From positions 62,001-126,000 of the forward strand of contig CANXME010002320.1 of assembly GCA_948144175.1 (NCBI GenBank): DNA of 64,000 nt, given 5' to 3'. This stretch comes from Closterium sp. NIES-65 (taxonomy: Eukaryota > Streptophyta > Zygnematophyceae > Desmidiales > Closteriaceae). How positions within the stretch are numbered: position 1 is the stretch's first letter; the number at the start of each line of letters is the position of its first letter. Shown in pieces: positions 10,193 through 19,693 of the stretch. The notes under the pieces are model-generated. The model made no database searches and was not told the DNA's origin. It saw only the letters and a program-made list of their open reading frames with translations. A program made the translations under genes and the position numbers.

Positions 10193-10324
10193 TGTCAGAA
10201 CATTATAGCTTATACATTTGTGTAGGCTGTAGTGGGGTAGCCCATAAGGGGTACAACCCAATTAGGGTTAGAACTTGTACCCAACTGTTTCATAGTTCAT
10301 TCATTCCATTCTCACTTCTTGTCA
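10193..10324 (+). repeat. A4 5' LTR (132 bp)
   Basis: Begins TGTCAGAACATTATAGC and ends TTCTTGTCA. It differs from the 3' LTR at only a few positions, implying a fairly young insertion. The LTR is unusually short for a Copia element. Confidence 0.85.
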
Positions 10325-10338
10325 TGGTATCGAGCAGG
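10325..10338 (+). other. Primer-binding site of A4
   Basis: TGGTATCGAGCAGG adjoins the LTR. Relative to TGGTATCAGAGCAGG one base is missing, so priming by initiator tRNA-Met may be weakened. Confidence 0.7.
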
Positions 10339-10479
10339 TTCCCGACTGGGAATACTGCCTAGGGCCCACCACGAACTTTTTTTCCTTCCCTGCCCGGAGA
10401 GCGCTTAGCTCCTAACCCGAGTAGCACCTCGAGCCGCCTTAGTGGCCCCTATTGGCCGCCCTTACTGCCCCTCGAGCCG

Positions 10480-11000
10480 CCTTCTACGGCCTCACTTAGG
10501 CCGCTACGGCCCCGCTTAGGCCCCGTCGGCCCCGCTACGGCCCCGCTTAGGCACCGCTACGGCCCCGCTACGGCCCCGTCGGCCCCGCTTAGGCCCCGCT
10601 ACGGCCCCGCTACGGCCCCGTCGGCCCCGCTTAGGCCCCGCTACGGCCCCGCTACGGCCCCGCTTAGGCCCCGTCGGCCCCGCTACGGCCCCGCTTAGGC
10701 CCCGCTACGGCCCCGCTACGGCCCCGCTACGGCCCCGTCGGCCCCGCTTAGGCCCCGCTACGGCCCCGCTACGGCCCCGCTACGGCCCCGTCGGCCCCGC
10801 TTAGGCCCCGCTACAGCCCCGTACGGCCCTGTCGGCCCCGCTACGGCCCCGCTACGGCCCCGCTACGGCCCCGCTTAGGCCCCGCTACGGCCCCGCTTCG
10901 GCCCCGCTTAGGCCCCGCTGCGGCCCCGCTACGGCCCCACTTCGGCCCCGTCGGCCCCTCTACGGCCCCACTTAGGCCCCACTTCGGCCCCGTCGCCACC
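10480..11000 (+). repeat. A4 leader minisatellite, 11-bp and 9-bp units
   Basis: More than forty tandem units of three kinds, GGCCCCGCTAC, GGCCCCGCTTA and GGCCCCGTC, are mixed in varying order. On the opposite strand each unit carries GGGGCC, giving dense G-runs that could form structured nucleic acid. No coding role. Positions 10339-10479 are the approach to the array, built from the same words in degraded form. Confidence 0.85.
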
Positions 11001-11099
11001 GCGGCCCCGCCCACCATTGCGGCCCACCGCCACCTGCGACCTCGCCACCACCTGCGACCCCGCCTCCCAGCGCCCGCAACGCCGAGCAGCCGAACCGCC

Positions 11100-11335
11100 G
11101 GCCTCCTGAGCCGCCCGACCTCCCGAGCCGCCCAGCAGCCGAGCCGCCCAACAGCCGAGCCGCCCAGCACCGTGCAGCCGAGCCGCCCAGCAGCCGAGCC
11201 GCCCAGCAGCCGAGCCGCCCGACAGCCGAGCCGCCCCGCACCAGCAGCAGAGCCGCCCAGCAGCCGAGCCGCCCAGCAGACGAGCCGCCCTGCAGCTGAG
11301 TCGCCCGACAGCCGAGCCGCCGAGCAGCCCGATCG
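11100..11335 (+). repeat. A4 leader second repeat, about 16-bp unit
   Basis: Tandem copies of AGCAGCCGAGCCGCCC and close variants lie between the GGCCCCG array and the gag start at 11395. Antisense frames here encode Gly/Ala/Leu/Arg repeats and are composition artefacts. Confidence 0.75.
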
Positions 11336-11394
11336 CTCCACCTACCTGGTAAGAGCACAGTCTCTGCCACTGCACTGCCCTGCCTCCGGCTGTT

Positions 11395-14300
11395 ATGGCT
11401 TCCCCTAGCGTTCTCACCTTTGACGCTGAGGGTCGGGCAGTGGACTTTGAGGTCTGGGTAGATGATCTGCAGCTTTTCCTGCAGCGCGATAGGGCAGACG
11501 GCCTCTCCCTGTTTGACCTCACTTCTGGTGCCTCCCCTGCCCCCGCTGCTGATGCTGACGCCACTATTCGCTCACAGTGGGCCACACGTGACGCTGCTGC
11601 TCGCCTTGCTGTGCGCCGCCACTGACCGACCACTGAGCGTGCACACTTTAGCCAGTACAAGAGTGCTCAGACCTTGTACGACGCTGTAGTTGCACGCTAC
11701 TCTTCCCCTGCCACTGCTGCACTGAGCCGCCTCATGCTACCGTACCTCTTCCCTGACCTTGCTGCCTTTCCCACTGTTGCTGACCTCATTACGCACCTCC
11801 GCACTAGTGACACTCGCTACCGCGCTGCGCTTCCTGCTGAGTTCTGCGCCAAGAACCCCCCCCCCCATGTACATCACCCTCTACTACATAGTCACCCGTC
11901 TCCCTGACTCTCTCCATTTAGTCAAGGACCACTTCCTCTCTGTTTGCCCCACCACTCTCACCGTTGACCTCCTCGAGAAGGCCCTCCTAGCGATAGAGAA
12001 GAGCATAGTCGCTGTAGGAGCCTCTCGTGGTGACCCTCGCACCCCCGTCTTTGAGGGGTGTTCTCCCTCCCCCCTCTTGCCCTCTGTTGCCTCTGCTGCT
12101 GTGGCCGACCTCGTTGGTTTCGAGTCGGTCGGCGCTGCGTCTGCCCCGAGCGGGAGACGCCGCACCGGCAAGGGCAAGGGGGGCAAGGGCACTAGAGGAG
12201 GTGGAGGGGGCGGTGGAGGTGGTGGTGGAGGCGGTGGAGGGAGTGGGGGTGGTGGTGGGAGTGGTGCTGGGGGTGGCGGCGGCGGCAGCGGCAGCAGTGG
12301 AGGCGGCGGAGGCGGTGGAGGTGGCGGAGGGAGCGGAGGCGGCGGAGGTAGTGGAGGAGGCGGAGGTGGAGGAGGCGGCGGAGGCGGCGGAGGCGGCGGC
12401 GGCGGCGGAGGCGGCGGTGGTGGAGCGAGTCGCGACTCTGCGTCGAGGAGTGGCGCCGGTGGTGGTCAGCGCCAGCAGCAGCAGCGGAGTGGTGTGACCC
12501 TGTCCCCTCAGCAGCTTCGTGAGTGGTACACTGCACGCCAGCGCGGTGGGGGTTTTGGTCCCTGCTCTTACGTTCCCTGTACCGGCGACTGCACTGGTGA
12601 GCAGTGCGGGGGTCCACACTCCACCCAGCGCTGCTTTGGTCGCCTGACGGACGCGTGGCGTCGCCAGTTCCCTGAGGCGTCAGAGATCCCTCGCTTGGGA
12701 GATCTGGCTAAGGCCAGGGTTGCTATCTTTGATCTTGACTTTGATGCTATTCTTGCTGCCATGTATGCTGTTGCTGATAGTGTTGAGGGTGCCCGTAACC
12801 TGTGTGTACCGCCTGACCCGGGCATTGAGGCTGCTGCGCTAGGTGCTGGTGAGACTACTGCTCTAGGTGCTAGTGCGTCTGCTGCCCCAGGTGCCACTGC
12901 GTCTGCCGCCCCAGGTGCTGGTGAGTCTGCTCTCTCAGGTACTACGTCGGCTCAGGCCTTCCACACCTTCACCCTGGACTCGGGTGCGTCCCGCTCCTTC
13001 TTTCGAGACCGCACCACTCTTACGCCGCTTAGTCGACCGGTTGCAGTCTCCCTGGCAGACCCCTCTGCGGGTCCTGTCCTTGCTAGCTTCTCCACTGTCC
13101 TTCCGTGCCCTGCAGCCCCCTCAGGCTCCCTGTCTGGTCTCTACCTCCCCTCGTTCTCTACGAGCTTGGTGAGTGGAGCGGACCTACAGGATCGAGGGGT
13201 TGACCAGTTCACTCCTGCGAGTCAGCGAGTGACCCACTGCAGGTGTGCTCGGACAGGCCGACACTTGGCCACGTTCACCCGTCGGCCAGGGTCTAGCCTG
13301 TACACCCTTTCTGCTGAGTCTCCTCCTACTGCTGAGTCTGCCGAGGTAGCTGCGTCGAGTCAGGTGTTTGCTGCGGCGTCCAGGTCTGGTCCTGAGTCTG
13401 CCCCCTGCTCGTGTCGTCTGCTGTCCCACCAGACTCTCCTTTGGCACCACCGCCTTGGTCACCCCTCCTTGCCTCGTCTCCGAGGCATGGCCTCCCGTGT
13501 CCTTGTCTCTGGTCTTCCTTGGTCTCTCGCTCCCCTTCCTCCGGGGCCTGGCCCTACCTGCGTCCCCTGCGTCGAGGGGCGACAGCGCGCCGACCCTCAC
13601 TCCTCCGAGTTTCCTCCGACAGAGGCTCCGCTGCAGACTCTACACATGGACGTGTGGGGCCCAGCCCGCGTCAGTGGGCAGGGGAGAGAGCGGTACTTTC
13701 TGCTGGTCGTTGACGACTACTCGCGTTACACCATAGTCTTCCCCTTGCACAGCAAGGGTGACGTCACTGAGGTGTTGATCGGCTGGATCCGCGCAGCTCG
13801 TCTCCAGCTCAGAGAGAGTTTCGGCTCGGACTTTCCTGTTTTGCGTCTGCACTCGGACAGAGGAGGGGAGTTTTCCTCTGCCCGTCTGGGAGCCTTCTGT
13901 CGGGCACAGGGCATCCGCCAGACCTTCACGCTTCCGGCCTCTCCACAGCAAAATGGGATTGCTGAGCGCCGCATTGGCATGGTCATGGACGTCGCGCGTG
14001 CGTCCATGATGCATGCGGCTGCCCCCCATTATCTGTTGCCGTTTCCGGTTCAGTACGCCGCGCATCAGCTCAACCTTCAGCCCCGAGTCTCCTTGCCAGA
14101 GACCTCCCCCGCCTTGCGGTGGACAGGGAAGGTTGGCGATGCGTCTGCGTTTCGGGTCTGGGGATCTCGGGCGTTTGTCCGCGACTTGTCTGCGGACAAG
14201 CTGTCCCCCCGTGCTGTTCCTTGCGTCTTCCTTGGCTTCCCCCCTGACGCGCCTGGCTGGCAGTTTTACCACCCCACCACGCGCCATGTGTTCTGTCCTC

Positions 14301-14610
14301 CCAGGACGTCACCTTTGACGAGTCGGTGCCTTACTACCGTCTCTTCCCCTACTGCACTGCGCCCCTCCCCCCGCCGCCGCTCTTCCTTGCGCCAGGTGCT
14401 ACTCAGGTAGACCCCCTCCCTCCTCAGGGTCCTGCCCCTTCAGGTGTGTCCCAGGTAGACGCAGTCGAGCCTGTCGAGGTAGCTGTAGACTCTGGTGCTG
14501 CTAGAGGTGCTGAGCCTGCGGGTGCCGCGTCTGCGGGTGCCGGGTCTGGGGGTGCTGAGTCTGGGGGTGCTGTGACTGGAGGTGCTGAGCCTGGGGGTGC
14601 TGAGTCTGGG
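11395..14610 (+). pseudogene. A4 gag, protease and integrase (5' half of gag-pol)
   Basis: ATG at 11395 starts gag (VLTFDAEGRAVDFEVWVDDLQLFLQ). A TGA at 11623-11625 interrupts it in frame. An 11-base C run at 11856-11866 adds one base and moves translation to the frame used up to about 14300. Domains follow in order: gag helical region to about 12000; a Gly/Ser tract (about 12200-12425); LSPQQLREWY; a Cys/His segment; protease FTLDSGASRSFF at about 12970; integrase zinc domain HHRLGHPSLPRL with CVPCVEGRQR; integrase core with MDVWGP, LHSDRGGEF and PQQNGIAER (all three acidic catalytic residues present). A frameshift near 14300 precedes the Pro-rich tail and Ala/Gly spacer, which G1 interrupts at 14610. 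Confidence 0.9.
12200..12425 (+). repeat. Gly-codon microsatellite in A4 gag
   Basis: About 75 codons of nearly pure GGN with scattered AGT/AGC, encoding an almost unbroken poly-Gly/Ser linker between the gag N-terminal domain and the zinc segment. Probably a flexible, length-variable region. Confidence 0.85.
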
Positions 14611-14983
14611 TGTGAGAGTACGACGGCTTATGCCAGCTATGCTTGCCTGCCTCTACTTTATCATGCTATTTCTAGCATAGGATAATCATATGCATGCATG
14701 AATTGCTTGATTTCCTAGGCTAGGTGCTTTCCTATATTTTATTATAGTTATAGCACCGAGCTAGGTTGCGTGCACCGAATTCTGGCTTTTCGGTTGCCAC
14801 CGAATTGCCTTCTACCGAATTCGGTAAGGATCTGTTCGGGACGCTTCGCGACCCGCGGAACCTTCGCGTAACACCTGGTTACGGGGCCTTGTGTCGAGCC
14901 TATATATAGCCTCGTGTTGTACCCAGGTGATCATTCAATTCAATTTGAATCATCTTTTCTGAGCTCGATCCCAGATCCTCACA
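14611..14983 (+). repeat. G1 5' LTR (373 bp)
   Basis: Ends are TGTGAG and CTCACA. Contains a TATA-like TATATATAG near 14901 and several ACCGAATTC-type words. The differences from the 3' LTR are mainly C/T or G/A transitions. Confidence 0.95.
14901..14909 (+). promoter_or_regulatory. TATA-box candidate in G1 5' LTR
   Basis: TATATATAG lies 75 bp before the LTR end, a plausible distance for element RNA to start within the LTR. The same motif is at 19611-19619 in the 3' LTR. No transcript evidence is available. Confidence 0.55.
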
Positions 14984-14985
14984 CT

Positions 14986-15000
14986 TGGTAATCAGAGCGG
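14986..15000 (+). other. Primer-binding site of G1
   Basis: TGGTAATCAGAGCGG starts two bases after the LTR. It equals the plant initiator-tRNA-Met site with one extra A. Confidence 0.75.
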
Positions 15001-15413
15001 GTTTACACGCGAGGTCTTCAACCGCTTAGTTCCGGCCTTTAAAAACCGCGGGGGCGACGACGAAAGCGCCGATACGGGTATGTAAAACCAGTTCTGCGCA
15101 ATTTTTCTAAGTCCCCCTCGATTCGGTTTTCGAACACCCCTCAGATTTACTGGTGGAAAGGTTGGAGTTTCGACCGTTCGATCGAGTTTCATCTCAACGG
15201 CCCAGAGAATTTCGCCCAAAAAAGTTGGAATTTGGTGCGTCGGATCGATTTTCTCCTCAACGGCCAAGATCGGACGCGAATTTCGCCTAAGGGAGATTTA
15301 CGCAACCTACAGAATTCGCGCTCGTCGATTCTACAGTCAATTTGACTCGCAGTAAGTCGACCAGCCCCTTGAATTCAATTATTTTCGTCGCGCATCTTCC
15401 TGTAAATCGCCAA

Positions 15414-16554
15414 ATGGAGGGAAAAAAGAGATATTTTAGTACAGAAAATCGCGGAGTTACGTGCTGAGCATAAGCAAATATGTGCAGCGCTCCCACAACT
15501 TGAAAAACTCATTGCGAACCAGTCGGCAACCGCCACAGCAGCAGCGACAACAGTAGCAGCAACAGCAGCGGCAACACCGACAATTCTACATGCGACAACG
15601 GCAGCAGCTACAGTTAACCTCGAAGCAGTGAAGCTGAGGCTACCGGAGGCGTTCGATCCTACAGTAAAAAGGAACGACGTTCGTCGATTTGTAGCTGAAC
15701 TCGAAATTTACTTCGAAGCCGTTAGATGCACGACCCCGACAAAAGACGCAATGCGCATACGGCTCGCAGCAACACTGTTACGAGGCCCAGCTCTAGAGTG
15801 GATCAACAACAGAATAGTCCAAGGCGAGGGGACGTGGGCGCAGGTTCCGGCAGCACTGATCGAACAGTTTGACACGTTGAACAGTAGCTACTACGGAACA
15901 CGACGCAACAAGCCAACTAGTGGCATGGGGCGATTGGCACCACCCACGACTGCCGACCCGATGGAGAACGACGAGGGCGATGTGGAGCAGCGGCTAGCAA
16001 ATAATGAGACGTGCAAATTTTGCGGCGCTACAGGACATCGTATCTTGGCGTGTTGGAAAATGAAGAGAAGGTGTGCGGAGCTGAAGGACAAGAACAGTGC
16101 GGCACCCCCGAAGCAGAAAACGGACAACGTGGCAACTTCGGAGAGGGCGAAAAAAGGAGAATATGGTGGCGCAAATTTAAAACGTCACGACCAGCCGGCA
16201 CCAGGGGAAATCGCCGAGACTAATGGAGGATCCGCGAAACAAGACCCTGCACCGACCGGGAAACTCCAGCCGTATACCCCGACAAGTAAGAATATTACTT
16301 CTCGTGGGTTTCAAGCCTTTATTAAGGGAGAGTCAGAAATTAAACCGGTACCGGGTATTATGGGGACCCAACTCCAGAGCGCTAATACGGGTCGAGCGTT
16401 CCGAGGAGTTAATATTCTCTCCCAGCAGCACTGTTTAAAGGCTCCCTGTTCCCCACAGATGAAGCCTACACAGCTGCAAAGGCTTAGTGGAAGGTTCCAG
16501 GCCCAAGAGAAGCCGAATCGGCCTCGGATAAATCCTTCTAACCTTTCTCAGTAG
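15414..16554 (+). pseudogene. G1 gag with CCHC zinc knuckle
   Basis: The best start is ATG at 15414; one extra G near 15420 then separates it from the long frame that is open through 16554. The N-terminus (KRDILVQKIAELRAEHK) looks helical or coiled-coil and is followed by an Ala/Thr tract, the capsid-like region (RLPEAFDPT, FVAELEIYFEAV, LRGPALEWI) and the nucleocapsid knuckle CKFCGATGHRILAC (C-x2-C-x4-H-x4-C). The region between capsid and knuckle is shorter than usual. The frame ends with TAG at 16552, and protease follows in the same frame. No ATG exists near 15628, so a shorter product from there is unlikely. Confidence 0.8.
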
Positions 16555-17295
16555 AAAACTGATACTGAAGCTGCATCTTTGAGTGCAGGACCCAGGGATA
16601 ACATATTCGACGTACCCTACGATCCTATAAGCGATACCATCTACGGATACTCGGAGCAGCAGCAACCACTAGTACTCGAGGTGATCTGCAACGGGCGTCG
16701 CCTCCAGACCCTGGTGGACAGTGGTGCGTCCCACTCGGTGTGCGACCGCGGGACGTTGGAGAAAATTGGATAATCCTAAGAAGAAACCCAGTTTACAGCA
16801 ACGATGGTGGACGGTACGAAGCTTCCCATCCACGGAAAGTCAACACTGCAGCTGCAGATAGGGGCTTTGAGGTGGAAGCCGACGTTGCCGATCACAAACA
16901 TCAAGGGATTAGATTTTATCTTGGGGCGAGATTTCCTGAAGCAGTTCAACCCCGAGATCGATTGGGTCAACAGCAAGGTGTGCATCTACAACAACGGGAA
17001 ACGAGTGGAGCTGCGAAGCTTGACGGATACAGGGAGCGTTCCTGAAACGACACTGGCACGGTTCGAACGGACAGTGAACGAGAGTAACACGGGTTACTTA
17101 GCACTGGTTATAGCAGCAGCAGAGGAGGAGGTCTTGGAGCAGTACAAGGATATAATGCCCGACGACCTACCCACAGGCGTATCTCCAGCACGCACCCACG
17201 AGCACGAGATCGTGGAGGAACCAGGTGCGAAACCCGTCTCACGTGCACCATACCGACTGAGTCCAACTGAACTGACAGACATGAAAAACAGATAG
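16555..17295 (+). pseudogene. G1 aspartic protease region
   Basis: Downstream of the TAG at 16552 the same frame continues into a retropepsin-like domain: LVLEVICNGRR, the active site TLVDSGASHSVC, then two TAA codons at 16771 and 16777, then again in frame DGTKLPIHGK and the flap/second-half motif LDFILGRDFLKQFNPEIDW. The C-terminal stretch (EHEIVEEPGAKPVSRAPYRLSP) is the usual lead-in to Gypsy RT. The frame is lost at an A run near 17284-17288. Catalytic DSGA is present, but the stops prevent a complete product. Confidence 0.8.
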
Positions 17296-19310
17296 AGTAT
17301 CTACTAGACAGACAACTGATCCACCCATCCACCTCTCCCTACGGTGCACCAGTTCTCTTCACTCCAAAGCCAGACGGTAGTTTACGGATGTGCATCGACT
17401 ACCGCGCACTGAACAAACAGACAGCACTGACTACAGCGCCAGTACTCATCCTACCGGATCCAGACAGAGACTACGTGGTGGAAGCAGACGCTAGTGACCA
17501 AGCATTCGGAGCAGTACTGATGCAGCATCACGAACGCGGTTTGCAGCCCATCGCCTACCTCAGTAAGAAGCTACACGGAGCAGAACTAAACTACCCCATT
17601 CACGACAAGGAAGCCTTAGCGATAGTCATAGCCTTCAAGGCGTGGAGGTGTTACCTAGAGGGAGCCAAGACTACAGTCTATACTGACCACTGCAGTCTCA
17701 AATACCTGAAGTCACAGCCGACACTCTCACGACGACAGGTGCGGTGGGTGGACTTCCTGGAAACTCACTTCCACTACGACATCGTCTACAAGCCCGGGCT
17801 ACACAACAAGGCAGACGCGTTGAGCCGCCCCGGACATGTCGCAGGCATCCAGCTCGACGGGATGAACCCTCTGCTGAAGGGTCTATTCCAACATGGGTAC
17901 TCCGTGGACGCAGAGATTGCTACAGCACAGACCAAGAAGCTATTACAGTGGGAGAAAGACTTAGCTGTAAGGAAGGGTTCAGGAAAGATTTGGGTACCGA
18001 ATTACGCCCCGCTACGGCAGATCCTATTGGAGGAGTTTCACGACGTACCTTACGCGGGACATTTCGGGAGCAACAAGACGTTAGCAGGGATAGCGAAGTA
18101 TTACTACTGGCCCGGGATGGCAGTAGACGTGCAGCAGTTCGTCACCTCTTGCGACACGTGCCAGCGGATGAAGAGCAGCAAGCAGAAAAAAGCAGGGTTA
18201 CTTCAGCCTCTACCCGTACCGGAGCAGCCATGGCAGGTCGTTAGCCTCGACTTCATCACAGGACTTCCTTCGACCTCACGGGGACATGATTCCATCCTCG
18301 TGGTGATCGATAAGTTCTCCAAAATGGGTCACTTCATACCGACCAACGCCACAGCTACAGCTGAAGCAACTTCTCGCCTCTTCTTCGACCGCATCATCAC
18401 CATCCACGGCATCCCCACTACACTCATCTCAGACAGAGACCCCAAATTCACGAGTAAGTTCTGGAAGGAGCTCATGGGACTGTATGGGACAAAGCTTGCA
18501 ATGTCTTCTGCATACCACCCCCAGACTGACGGACAGACAGAGCGACTCAATCAAGTGGTTGAACAGATACTACGCACAGCTTGCAAGGACGACGTCAGCC
18601 ACTGGGACACACAGTTAGCGACCCTAGAGTTCGCTTACAACAACGCATCACATGCGGCCACAGGGAAAACTCCTTTCTTCCTATGTTCCGGACAGGAACC
18701 ACTCACACCACAGCAGCCAACCACACCGGCACACGTCCAAGCCGCACATGACTTCGTCACCACCATGGAGCAGCTATGGGAGAAGACTCAGCGACGTCTC
18801 ACCACGATGCAGAACTCCCAGAAGCAGTATGCCGATCGTCAGCGACGAGATCACTCAGTAGCAGTCGGAGATCAGGTGCTTCTTGACACACGCAACTTGA
18901 ACCTGTCTCACCTCCCATCCAAACTCCGGCCTCGCTTCTGTGGTCCTTTTCTCGTTGAGGCACAGGTGACACCAGTTACATTCCGCTTGCGCTTACCAGA
19001 TACATGGAAGCTTCACAACGGTTTCCATGTCCAGCTACTGAAGCCCTACAAGGACCCCAACCAACAGTTCCAGGGACGGCAACTACCGCCACCACCACCT
19101 GTTCTCATACAGGATGAACCCGAGTACGAGATCGAGCGCGTTCTCACCCATCGGCGCCGCGGTGGCAAGACCCTCGAGTTCCAGATATGCTGGAAGGGAT
19201 ACGACCCCACTGAGGACAGTTGGGTTGCAGAAGCTGATATGGGCAACACACGCCATGCTCTCAAGGACTATCTTGTCAAGCAGGGTGTATCTCACGCCAC
19301 CCAGCTTTGA
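17289..19310 (+). pseudogene. G1 pol: RT remnant, RNase H, integrase and chromodomain
   Basis: The frame reads the RT start (IEYLLDRQLIHPSTSPYGAP, GSLRMCIDYRALNKQT) and then, near 17420, jumps without frame loss to the end of RT (TTAPVLILPDPDRDYVVEADASDQAFGAVL). About 200 residues, including the YxDD active site, are gone. RNase H (DKEALAIV, TDHCSLKYL) is present. Integrase follows: zinc domain HFGSNKTLAGI and CDTCQRMK, core VSLDFITGLP, ISDRDPKFTS, SAYHPQTDGQTERLNQ with intact D, D and E. The C-terminus is a chromodomain (YEIERVLTHRRRGGKTLEF, CWKGYDPTEDSWV), marking a chromovirus. From 17388 to the TGA ending at 19310 it is uninterrupted (640 codons). Confidence 0.92.
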
Positions 19311-19320
19311 GGGGGGGACG
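19306..19320 (+). other. G1 polypurine tract
   Basis: TTTGAGGGGGGGACG ends exactly at the 3' LTR start. Such purine runs prime plus-strand DNA synthesis. Confidence 0.8.
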
Positions 19321-19693
19321 TGTGAGAGTACGACGGCTTATGCCAGCTATGCTTGCTTGCCTCTACTTTATCATGCTATTTCTAGCATAGGATAATTATA
19401 TGCATGCATGAATTGCTTGATTTCCTAGGCTAGGTGCTTTCCTATATTTTATTATAGTTATAGCACCGAGCTAGGTTGCGTGCACCGAATTCTGGCTTTT
19501 CGGTTGCCACCGAATTGCCTTCTACCGAATTTGGTAAGGATCTGTTCGGGACGCTTCGCGACCCGCGGAACCTTCGCGTAACACCTGGTTACGGGGCCTT
19601 CTGTCGAGCCTATATATAGCCTCGTGTTGTACCCAGGTGATCATTCAATTCGATTTGAATCATCTTTTCTGAGCTCGATCCCAGATCCTCACA
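19321..19693 (+). repeat. G1 3' LTR (373 bp)
   Basis: Same length and ends as the 5' LTR, with five substitutions. Followed by CTGGG, the second copy of the target duplication. Confidence 0.95.

Larger units (their letters stand above)
14611..19693 (+). mobile_element. Gypsy chromovirus G1, RT core deleted, perfect target duplication
   Basis: A 5083-bp Ty3/Gypsy element inserted in the Ala/Gly spacer of A4. LTRs of 373 bp (14611-14983, 19321-19693) start TGTGAGAG and end CTCACA, and differ at five sites (about 1.3%). Flanking CTGGG at 14606-14610 and 19694-19698 is a perfect 5-bp target duplication. Order: primer-binding site, gag with a zinc knuckle, protease, shortened RT, RNase H, integrase, chromodomain, polypurine tract. 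It is young by LTR similarity but lacks the RT catalytic core, so it would need enzymes supplied by another copy. Confidence 0.95.
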
